Part shown: positions 33,588 to 42,963 of the stretch, piece by piece | How the letters are laid out: the number at the start of each line of letters is the position of its first letter | How positions within the stretch are numbered: the first letter of the stretch is position 1 | NCBI GenBank assembly: GCA_033558025.1 | Contig: JAUCEF010000009.1 | Location: 2,170,001 to 2,234,000, forward strand | Reading direction: 5' to 3' | From: Phytophthora sp. 'mugwort' | Lineage: Eukaryota; Oomycota; Peronosporomycetes; Peronosporales; Peronosporaceae | Length of the DNA stretch: 64,000 bases | Program-made: the position numbers and the translations under genes | Notes under the pieces: generated by a model | Database searches by the model: none | The model's input: only the letters and a program-made list of their open reading frames with translations | What the model was told of the DNA's origin: nothing

Positions 33588-36560
33588 TTGAGGCACAGCA
33601 GATTACTGCTAGGACGTCAACAAAAAGAAGCAGATCAAATTCCTTTACCTGTAATTGAGGAACTTTTTGATCGGATGGTTGGGTGTGAAGTATTTATCCT
33701 AATTGACCTTGAGCAAGAATATCACCAAATGTTGGTGGTAAAGTCGAGTCGACGATATACTGTATCCCTGGCATGGCTCATGCTTACTCTTTTCAAGAAA
33801 TTTGACTTGGTCGTCGTGTAACTAGATGACATCTGCATCTTTTCCAACAGTATGACGGAGCCTGTAAAGCGTCAACGCAAGGTTTGTGAAGTACTGAGTC
33901 GAGAAAAGCTCTATACTCACCTGTCTTAGTGTTCATTTAGACAATCAGAAGTAGCGTTTCTGGGTCACGTAGTGCCGAAAGATGGATTGAAGGTAGATCC
34001 TCGCAAGATGAAGGCGATCGCTAAGTATCCCGCCCCTACTTTAAGGGAAGCGCTATTGAGCTTTCTTGGGCTAGCAGGATACTATCGCAGGTTCATCTGT
34101 AATTTTGTTTAAGAAAACAATTCGCAGAAATTGCTCGTCCTCTAAGAGCGCTGACTAAAACATAGACAACGTGGGCTTGGGAAGATGAGTACGGAAATGC
34201 TTTCCTCGCGCTCAAACTTGCATTTCAACAAGCGTCAACGAAAAGTTGCCGGATTTTACATAACCTTTTTATCGTGATTACCGATGTATCTGGGTACTGC
34301 ATGGGTGGAGTTCTGTCCTAGAACTATGATGGTGTCGACCATCCGATTGCGTTCTTTTCGCAGAAGCTGAATGAGCATGAACGTGGATGACCAACGCACG
34401 AGAAGGAGCTGTTAGTTATTATAACAGCAACGGAAAAGTGGAGGCATTACCTGCATGGACGTACGTTTGATGTATACACGGATAGTTCGGCGTGTTCATG
34501 GGTGTTGCATCGTCCTCGCTTATCGGCAAAAATGGCTCGCTTCTTAACGGACTTCTCCAACTTTACGTTTACGTTACACCACGTGCGTGGTAAAGCTAAT
34601 ATGGTCGCCGACGCGTTATCGCGACCTCCGATGGCAGATTCGGACGAGCTCGAAGCTAAATCTCCATCACTCCCTTACCCGACGGTGCTTACGCTGTTCA
34701 CGATTGTGATGACTCCTGCAACCAATGACGTAGTGTTTACGCAGGAGCAGATGGTTCAATCATCGGTGTTACGTCATATGTCGATTGAAGCCTCCCACCT
34801 CATTCTTGACGATGGCGACTTACGGGGGGAGAGTCGTCCGATTGGTGTACCGCAAGAGCAAGTCAACTGCGTCGATGTGAGTCCGCAGTTGTCCGCTGAC
34901 CAAAAGAAGGAGTTTCAACTCGAGTACATGTCGGACCACGGCTTCAAGCAATAATGGACGCAGGGTATCCAGATTGAAAAGTTTGTGAAACACAACGGTC
35001 TACTCTTCCTTAAGAATACAAGAGAGATACTGACTACCGTTTGTGTGCTCCGAACAGCAAAGTCTACGTACGAATGTCATCATAGAGCCCATGATGGCAG
35101 CCCTTCAGCGCATCCGGGTAGCCGTCGCACCTATCTAAAGCTGTCGCAATGGTATTGGTGGCCGACTATGGATCGTGACGTTCGAGAGTATGTTCGTACC
35201 TGTGAGACCTGCACGAGATGGGAAGTCCAGCAGCTAGAAGAAGAAACGGATTCTGATGCCAATACCAATTCCTAAGGAATGCTGGGAAGTTGTTTCAATG
35301 GACTTTATCACTAGCTTGCCGGTGTCGGAAAAATTGATGCTATTTTAGTTGCGATCGACAAACTGTCAAAACGCGCGAAGTATGCACCAACCTACACCAC
35401 GGCAGATGCCCAGGACACAGCCAAAGTTTTATTTGATGTCATTATCAGACACCACGGTGTGCCGAAAGTAATTATCAGCGACCGTGACTTGAAATTGATT
35501 TTAGATTTCTGGAAGTCACTTGTGAAGCTGATGGGTGTCAAGCTAAGTGTGACCACAGCTCACAGAGGTTAAGCTGATGGCCAGACAGAACGTCAAAACT
35601 TAGTACTTGAAGACACTCTGAGATGCATGGAATCGTATCATGGCGATGAGTGGGTGAAGTATATTGGAATCGTAGAGTATGTTCACTCAACTCTCGTCAA
35701 AGAATCGAAACTTACTCCATTCGAAGTAGACACAGGGCGTAAGGTGTCAAACCTAGTCGCCGAAAAATGGGAGGTCTACTTTAGCCGGTGCAAGATGTAA
35801 CAATGCAGAGTTCGCGAGAAACTTTGCAAAAGAAAGGGAAGAGATCGTAGAAGAAACTCGCCAGAATCTCGAACAAGCTCAAGTCAAACAGAAGGAGTAC
35901 TACGATCGCAAACGCCGAGAAATCATCTTCAAGAGGGTGACTTAGTGTTGCTCGACACGAAGAACTTATCTTTAAAGACCGTTAATTATGATACGGACCT
36001 CAAGAAAGTAAAACTAACGACAAAGAAAGTCGGACCTTTCGTGATCGAACGCATGGTAAACAACAACGTAGCAAAGCTGATTCTACACAACGTAATGAGG
36101 AGGATCAATCCCTACGTTTAATGTCGAACTCCTATCGCATTACAAGACCACGTGTCGGGCTTCCTAAACCATCCGATACCGAAGGCTACTCCGCTTATCG
36201 TCGACGAAGAAACTGAAAAACAACTGTAGATCGTGGAGAAAATTGCTAAGGAACCGCATAAAACATCGTAAGCGTCAATGGTTGGTCAATGGCATGGCCT
36301 GCCTGAACATGAAGCGAATGGAAAAAAAACAAAAAAAACAAGGTATACATCATTCATGTTTCGCATTGGCAACAACTCTGGAGGAATATCGCCGTCGCCA
36401 ACGTGGACTTAACAGGGGTGATGTCAGGCCAAGCACGGCGTGCCGACCGGCACGCCCATGAGGGTGATGGCCTAGGCGTGCCGACCAAGCACGCCAGCAG
36501 CTTATACAGCAAGCCATCATGCGCGAGCTGTCTTGGACGGCCAGGACGCGCATGGCAGGC
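33588..36560 (+). mobile_element. Decayed Ty3/gypsy chromovirus pol region (RT, RNase H, integrase, chromodomain)
   Basis: Plus-strand remnants appear in the Ty3 order. Reverse transcriptase: QIPLPVIEELFDRMVG and LIDLEQEYHQ, then LDDICIFSNS (the catalytic DD) and FLGHVVPKDGLKVDP. RNase H: VITDVSGYCMGG, HEKELLVIITATEKWRHYL and the end HHVRGKANMVADALSR. Integrase: an H2C2 zinc finger (HPGSRRTYLKL, CETCTRWE) and a core with MDFITSLPVS, SDRDLK and ADGQTERQN. A chromodomain-like end: VEKIAKEPHK, QWLVNGMACLN in broken frames, at about 36230-36320. Stops and shifts interrupt every domain and part of the RT palm is missing (about 33780-33830). The chromodomain places it among chromoviruses, which target heterochromatin. 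No matching LTR pair was found. Confidence 0.9.
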
Positions 36561-36965
36561 AGTCGCCGAAGGTACGTACATGATGCGTACCTGCACAGAA
36601 CAAATTTAGGAAAAAGGAAACGCAGCTTACATTTAGGTTAAGTAGACAAAAAAGAAGCTTACCCAGTAAGGAGCACATGGAGAGGACGAAGGTGCTTCTT
36701 GAGCGCATGCATGTCGTAGCTAGCAACGAAAGAAAGAAAGAAACATATACATTTTTTCCAAACGTTCGTCGTTCCCATATCTCCCAATACAAGCCTACCT
36801 GCTTCCTTCGCGGCACTGCAGGTGCCGAGCCGCCCCGACAACGTGCATGGCGGAACCAGATTGTATCGTCACGTTTACAGAATGAACTTGCGCGCGAGTA
36901 TCTGGTGATAGTGCCTTCTTGGTTTGTATCCTCGCCGAAACCAACTGCATTGCAGCTCAGACACA
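36561..36965. other. Spacer between the Ty3 and copia remnants, possible LTR fragment
   Basis: About 400 bases without a gene. Short inverted GC words such as GCACGGCGTGCCGACCGGC lie just before it (36433-36500), a pattern often seen near LTR ends. No second copy in the window supports an LTR call. Confidence 0.3.
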
Positions 36966-38235
36966 TAGCGGATACCTTGCAACATCAGCGTTCGTCGATC
37001 ACGTGACGTATTGACCTACCTTCTGTATTGTACCAATATCAGCCACTGTCAATCAATTGTCACCACCAACACGAATCAATGCCCTTAAAGGCGTAAATGA
37101 TACAAAGTCCAATCGTTGATTCGTAAGATGACTTGTAGCGCCAGAGTCCATCGTCGAGCAAGTGCAGCAATCTTGGTTGAGTGCATGAGCAAACTCGGCA
37201 CAACGTAGGCCGTTGTCTTCACAGTTTTACCAGTTGTTGTTTCTTATGTGATTCACTACCTTTATCTTCCTTATTTTGCTTTCTGAACCTTGCTCATCGC
37301 TTGCTGGTGGTCTCCTGCTTAAATGAGGGCAATCACGAACTGATGTTCTTGCACTTCACAGTGATAGCAACGTGGTCCATGTCGTCCAATGCCGCGTCCA
37401 GCTCCACGACCTTGGCCTTGATCTCGGCCACGATCCACCACGACCTCGTCCGCGACCTCGTCCAGACCCACTCAGCGGGGCATTCGCTTCACTGTCCTTT
37501 CCATCTTCTAGCTTCCGGTCTTGGTGAGGGCCATACGCTGGCTCCAGTGCTTGCTCCAGTTGTTTGTAATTGGGTGGGTCATTTGGGTCCTGCAGTATAT
37601 GGCTAGCCAGAAAGGTCTCCACTACGATTTCGTATTCCTTTGATAGCGAGCCAATCAACAGTGCTGGCTTTTCAAATTCGTCCAACGGTTTGCCAAGCAA
37701 GGCAATGCGATCAATTAAACGGTGAACCTCACCCAAGTGCTCAAAGAGATTTGTATGAGGATCATATCATAGTCTTCTCAGCTTTGTCATGTTCTCTGAG
37801 TAGTCGAAGTACGTCTTTCCCACGAAACGTTGCTTCAGTCTTTCCATCGCTCCAAAAGGTGTAAGCTCATATTTTACTGTCTTCATGATCTTGTCTGTCA
37901 TGCCATCATAGATGTACTCCTTCGTCCGTCTAATGTCCTTCGTGTTTTTTGCATGAGCATCTACCCGCTTCAACTGAACGGGTTCGACATGTTCTCTCTC
38001 TTTCGCAATATATCCAGAAGTCTCTCCGTTGCAAATTCAACGTGATCCGTTCCAGCCGCACCTCGAGTCTACTCCGTCAAATGATAGGTGCGCTTTCTTC
38101 TTGGCCTCTTTTCGAGTTCTTCTTGGCCCCCGCGGCAGCACTCATATTTTTCGATTTGAGTGGTGAGCTACTGCGTGAGGTTGGGCTCATAAACACTCGC
38201 GAACTTGCGATGTTGCTTGCAAGCCCCGCTGAGTG
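36966..38235 (-). mobile_element. Copia-type gag-protease remnant
   Basis: On the minus strand, 37973-37767 and 37736-37356 encode a copia gag (KTVKYELTPFGAMERLKQRF, YFDYSENMTKLRRL, LFEHLGEVHRLIDRIALLG) ending in an RG-rich tail, split by a stop and frameshift. Downstream near 37160 the frame reads TMDSGATSHLTNQRLDFVSF. DSGA plus the following histidine is the aspartic-protease signature of copia elements. Reverse transcriptase and integrase parts are absent, so this is a 5' fragment. It lies in opposite orientation to the adjacent Ty3 element. Confidence 0.85.
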
Positions 38236-38699
38236 ATAGCTCTATCACACGAGCTGAACGAGAGCACAAGGAAGGGATGTGCGCAGTAGAGTGTATTATG
38301 AGAACTAACTGTGCTTGCGAACAGCTTTCCTCCGTAGCGTCTCCTCACTTTTCTCACCTCTTGCCTAACTGGTACTTGGCTGCTTGACAAAACCCTTTGT
38401 AAGACAAAGGCCTTAACAGCATAAAACCTGCCTGGGACAAAAGTCGACGCCGGCGGCCGATTTTTGCATTGTTATCTATTTCAGGCACGACGCAGAATAG
38501 ATTATTGATGCAGCGAAATAATAGATTATTTTCATGCGAAGTGCAAACACATAAATTATTTGTTCCATTCAGTTGTAGCGGAGATACGCATTGCTATCCA
38601 CGGTGCGCGAGTTCCAGTACTCGAGTAATAACCTCAGCATTTCCAGCGTGTAAATCTGGCGAGACTAACCGAACGCCGTTTGAGCAACGCTGAAGAAGC
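38236..38699. other. Non-coding spacer between copia and hAT remnants
   Basis: About 460 bases with no recognisable gene or terminal repeat. It probably contains the 3' end of the hAT remnant. Confidence 0.35.
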
Positions 38700-40088
38700 C
38701 CTCAACGACGTTCGGCGTTGGCGGGAATATCGATACTGTCGATATTCCGGGAAACGTAGCTGCGCCGATTGCTGGCTCCAGTTTGGCTTGGCTCGTCGGG
38801 TCGAGGAATAACGAAGTGCTTGGCATGCGCTTGTTCATCATCGATTAGGATGTATTTCTTGCAATCCAAAATCTTCACTACAGCAGCCTCGAAATGTGGC
38901 GAGTGTGAGATATTAGCGTCTGCCGAGATGTCGTCCTTCAGCTCTGGGAAGTTCAATCATCAGCTGGACCATGCCGTGAACCCCGCCAACATGTTTTCCT
39001 TCTTTTGCAGATCTGTCATCACGCTCTTAAAGTCATCAAGAGTTGGCAGCACAGTACGAATACCCTCCGAGTCAGCACGCTGGATAGATTCAATGTCATC
39101 TACTTGTTTGACTTCTCCTTCAATACGCAGGAACCGTTCCAGCATTTTGTGAGTGGATGATCAGTCAGTTACGTTACGTTTAATCGGACAGGCAGGTGTT
39201 AACTCACGAAACGCGCCATCGGCCTTGAGATTCCGCAGTTGGTCACCACTTTATCAACTTTTATGATAGCCTTTTGAATGGCGGGTCGCTGCTCCAGGAA
39301 GATTCCACAGTCAAGTTATGTTTGTGGCATCCGCAGCCAATGGGAGGAACATTCATCAAATCATCAAGCGTCTTGTTGATGGTGCAGTTGTCGCCGATGA
39401 GGACGGATGGCGACGTTATCGATTTTCCATACAGTGACAGCACATACTTGAGCAGGTGATAATGCTCAGCAGCGGTGTACTTCTTCTCGTCGAGGGGCGG
39501 CAAGCAACCAAGAAGCATTTCACGATACGTGCCATTCTCCATGAAAGCCGCAATAACGCCGAGGTAGTGAGTCGAGCCGTATGATCACCCATCGAACATG
39601 ATACCGTAGTGATCAGGAAGCATGCTGCGAATCAGAACCTCAACCAATACGACCATTCGGGTGATGTAGAGAAGGAGGCTGTTACTGTAAACATTGTCCA
39701 GCTTCGACATGCCCCTCGTCAGAAATTTATCCACCTCCGATAGAGGCATATTGTGCATTATTATCCACTTCAGCCATCGAGACGTGCTCAACACCTTGTC
39801 CGAGACAAATCGCTCACGAACGAACTCAAGTGAGTTTGGTTGTTTCCGGACAATTTTCTCAAATCTCCCCACGTAATCAGGACCAACACAACTCATGAGA
39901 TGCTTGCGCAGCTTAGAGTACCCAGATTTCCAGGCTTGCTTTGAATGGCCCGGGCATTTTCGGCATTGATAGGAGACCAAGCCATCGACGAGACGGACAT
40001 CAAAGTAGAACCGAATGTCTTCAGGAACGTTGTTGATTGCAAACAAGTTTAAGCAGAGAGCCATGGCCGCTGAGGTGTACGAGGACAA
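38700..40088 (-). mobile_element. Decayed hAT-type transposase with BED-like zinc finger
   Basis: Minus-strand pieces in order. At 40088-39585 is a BED-like finger (YQCRKCPGHSKQAWKSGYSK, LRKHLMSCVG) and the start of the transposase (MLPDHYGIMFDG). At 39542-39261 are MLLGCLPPLDEKKY, YGKSITSPSVLIGDNC and GCGCHKHNLTV, the RNase-H-like core with the conserved D-N-C motif. At 39145-38960 and 38956-38702 is the C-terminal dimerisation part. A TGA stop follows MFDG where hAT relatives have Trp, a single-base change. At least three breaks prevent a full product. No terminal repeats were identified. Confidence 0.8.
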
Positions 40089-40596
40089 AGTGAGAGCTGG
40101 CTGCCAGGGGCGCTGTCGGATTCGCGCGTCTTTGAGCGCTCACGCTTTCATGGCCACTCATGCTGCTGAAGTTGGTGCCAAAATGCTCGAGGCGTGCAAT
40201 TGGCGGACGACCTTTGAGGAACCACTTCGAAAGGATTCCCGAGATCACAGAAAAATATTTATTGCAGTACCCAGCGTCGCTGCAGTATCCTCGAGTGCTT
40301 GCTGTAAAATATTTCTCCCAGCATTGCAAAATACCAATACCCACAATACATTTTTGGCCGTCACTGATCGACAGCAAGTCATACACCTAGCGACAAAATA
40401 GATTTTTGCATCGTAACTATTGCAATAATTGTTGCACCAATGTATTTTTCGGGTAGCCCCCGTGGATCCTGTAATCCGCAACGCAAACAATTGGCGAGAG
40501 TTGTATTGTACCACATGAGTTCACAAATACATTCTTCGAATGACTATTCCTACTCGGTATGCACAATCACATCGGATATTGTTTTATCCTTTTACC
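40089..40596. other. Spacer downstream of ACOX copy 3
   Basis: About 500 bases without a gene. A cluster of TATTGCA/TGCAATA-type words (40259-40440) suggests a small decayed inverted-repeat element, but no clean ends were found. Confidence 0.3.
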
Positions 40597-42585
40597 TTAT
40601 AGGTCGGAGTGGATAAGCGGCTTCAAGTACTTGTCATAACCCTCTGGAACCTGCGTCTTGTTCAATGGCTCGTCCACGGCGCGCTTGACCAACGCTCGGT
40701 AGATGTCGCCATCGTAACCACCAATGGTCGAGTTCAGCTCAAAGTCGCTAAAGTCCCAGGCATCCGTGAGCAGTACACAATTCTTGCGAATGATAGGCAA
40801 CAGACGCACAAGCTGCTCACGAACAAGGTCGACCTGCTGGGAGGAGAGATAATCATGCTGACGGAAGTCACCAAGCGACTTGGTGATCAGCCATGCGCCA
40901 AAGAGCGAGCACAGGTGCGTAACCGAGTCCTTCTCAGGACCAGCAGGCAAGTTTCTTGCTCCGTGGATGAACGCCTCGAGCAGAATCAACTCGGCGTGAG
41001 CGCTAGACGCACGAGTCATGAGCACCAGACAGGCATTGCCATTGTTCTTGGTCGCCCTCATTCGACTGCTCAACGCCAGCACAATACGTGCAGCTCGTGT
41101 CTGGAAAGCTTCAAGGACCAAATCTAGATTTCCAAAATCTTCTATCGTCTGAGCCTTGCAACGCAGCTCAATATCACTGTAACGCTTTGCCTGGTTCAAA
41201 AATTTGGTGGACTCTTCCTTGACAGGAAGTGATGCCAGAGTCTTTACCAGATAACGTGCATGTTGCTGGACCAGCACGTCGGACGTTCCTTCGTACGTAT
41301 TGGCACCGACAATCTCAGCAAACAGATGCGCCAGATTGCTGGACTGCGTGAATCCATGGCCTCCACATAGCCGGCGACACGTCTCAATCCCATCACTTAC
41401 GCGCTCTGCAAGCCAAGCTTTAAGACCCGATGACACGGCGTGAAGCTCTGCCAGCTTGGCGCCAAACGAGCTTCCACCCTTCTTGATCACGTCTAGTGCC
41501 GAGTCGTGCATTTCCACAAGGGAGCTGCCAGCAAAAAGTGCAGCGTAAGAGATTGCAATCAGTGGGAAAAGCTTGTGCTGCTGGTTCTGGTAGTCGAGTA
41601 CTTGGAATTCGCTTTTGTTGTCCGGAGTACGTCCTTGGATACGAGCAGCGCTGAATCGAGTACAGATGGTACTAGCGGCACCCATTTGCAAGCCAGCAGT
41701 TTTGATCATGTAAGCTCGTACCTGCACCATGGTCAAGTACACGAGTTTGTCGCTCTTTGGCTTGATAAAAGTCCCATCCGGCAGCACTTTGGCATAGCGC
41801 ATCATCATGTGCTTACGAGGGATGCGAATGTTGTGGAACGCACAGTAGCCATTGTCTACACCATTGAATCCGACTTTGGGACCAATATCCCCTACTTCAA
41901 TCCCTGGCAGTGGCTGATGGTCGTCCATCGACCGGAGCTGCACCAGAAACGCTTGGACACCCACGTCCTTCCCGTCCAGGAACAACCTCGCGTGCACGAT
42001 GGCATGGTTGGCTGTCTTACCCAGTCCTCCAGGCCACCACTTGCGACTTGTCAGCGTGGGCGAGTCAATGATGAACTCTTGGGTGGCCTTATCGTACATG
42101 GCGACGGTCTCGATGCCCTGCACATTGGAGCCGTGGCCCAGTTCCGTCTGGGCATAAGCTCCGAGGATCTTGTAGCTCTTGGCCAGTGGAAGCCACTTGG
42201 CGCGTTGCTCATCGTCTCCTTGGTTCTCCAGCGTCGGGATGAACATGGCTCGGTGCACATCCAAGCCCAGAGGCTCCCCTAGCGCCTTGTACAAGATCTG
42301 CTGGTCCTCTGGGTCCGTGTATCCCCCCTCCTGCAACAGCTTCACATAGTGGAAGGCCTTCTTCAGACCAAACTCGTAGCGCTCTGTGTGATTACGGAAC
42401 ATCATGTCGCGGTCCGAGAGCACCGGGTGGCGCTCGATCACCTTGATGAGCTTCTTGCGGCGGTCGTGGGCGGACTTGCCATCGCGTAAGACGTCGGTGA
42501 GGACAGACGGGTTGACGTCGCCGTTGACGCGCTCCTTCTTGAGCAGCAGTGGGGCCAGATCCTTGAGCTCCATTATCATGACCAA
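40597..42585 (-). CDS. Acyl-CoA oxidase, copy 3
   Basis: Intronless, 662 residues if the first ATG is used. Three Met codons occur in the first five positions (MVMIMELKDL); the third, at 42573, matches the start of copy 2 and is as likely. FAD/substrate motifs YAQTELGHGSN and KWWPGGLGKT are intact, as are CRRLCGGHGFTQSSNLAHLF and the catalytic Glu in NTYEGTSDVLVQQHARYL. It ends IHSDL. Copy 3 is very close to copies 1 and 2 over about 41950-42185 (a handful of differences) and to copy 2 over about 40750-40840, with lower similarity elsewhere. It is the most upstream of the three minus-strand copies and the closest to the gene-rich right half. Confidence 0.93.
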   Translation of the reverse strand: MVMIMELKDLAPLLLKKERVNGDVNPSVLTDVLRDGKSAHDRRKKLIKVIERHPVLSDRDMMFRNHTERYEFGLKKAFHYVKLLQEGGYTDPEDQQILYKALGEPLGLDVHRAMFIPTLENQGDDEQRAKWLPLAKSYKILGAYAQTELGHGSNVQGIETVAMYDKATQEFIIDSPTLTSRKWWPGGLGKTANHAIVHARLFLDGKDVGVQAFLVQLRSMDDHQPLPGIEVGDIGPKVGFNGVDNGYCAFHNIRIPRKHMMMRYAKVLPDGTFIKPKSDKLVYLTMVQVRAYMIKTAGLQMGAASTICTRFSAARIQGRTPDNKSEFQVLDYQNQQHKLFPLIAISYAALFAGSSLVEMHDSALDVIKKGGSSFGAKLAELHAVSSGLKAWLAERVSDGIETCRRLCGGHGFTQSSNLAHLFAEIVGANTYEGTSDVLVQQHARYLVKTLASLPVKEESTKFLNQAKRYSDIELRCKAQTIEDFGNLDLVLEAFQTRAARIVLALSSRMRATKNNGNACLVLMTRASSAHAELILLEAFIHGARNLPAGPEKDSVTHLCSLFGAWLITKSLGDFRQHDYLSSQQVDLVREQLVRLLPIIRKNCVLLTDAWDFSDFELNSTIGGYDGDIYRALVKRAVDEPLNKTQVPEGYDKYLKPLIHSDL

Positions 42586-42834
42586 GTCGAGTGAAGGGGG
42601 CAGACGCTTGAGGGCTTTGAGGCGACTTGGAAAATGCTATGCGGAGCTTTTGACACATCTTGAGGTTTAGTTGACACTGTCGAGTCGACGTTTGTAGCTT
42701 AAGCTGTAAACACATCTTAAATTTTAATTTATTCCTATATCTATATGACTTGACCTATACTATAGGTTCTCTACAAGCAATCTAGCTAGATCACCATGAT
42801 CCCCCCTCCTATAAATCAGGTGCACCATCCCTCG

Positions 42835-42851
42835 ACTCATTTTCTCCTAAG
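42835..42851 (+). promoter_or_regulatory. Oomycete initiator-like element
   Basis: ACTCATTTTCTCCTAAG lies about 115 bases before the start codon of the cold-shock gene. It fits the oomycete Inr pattern (TCAYTYY), where transcription usually begins. Confidence 0.45.
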
Positions 42852-42963
42852 CTGCCCGGTATGACAAAGGCAAAACATATTGCTGCGTCTTAGGAGAACT
42901 GCGCACCCACCTTAGCACCCCTGCTCCACCCGTCAGCACCGAAAGAGCCGCACGAAGGAAGAA

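Noticed and set aside
36561..36965. Long terminal repeat of the Ty3 or copia element
   Set aside because: No second copy exists in the window to compare with.
40259..40440. Possible miniature inverted-repeat element with TATTGCA words
   Set aside because: Arms are imperfect and no target duplication is visible, so it was left as spacer.
41506..42282. 258-residue plus-strand ORF
   Set aside because: Antisense shadow of ACOX copy 3, with no recognisable family.
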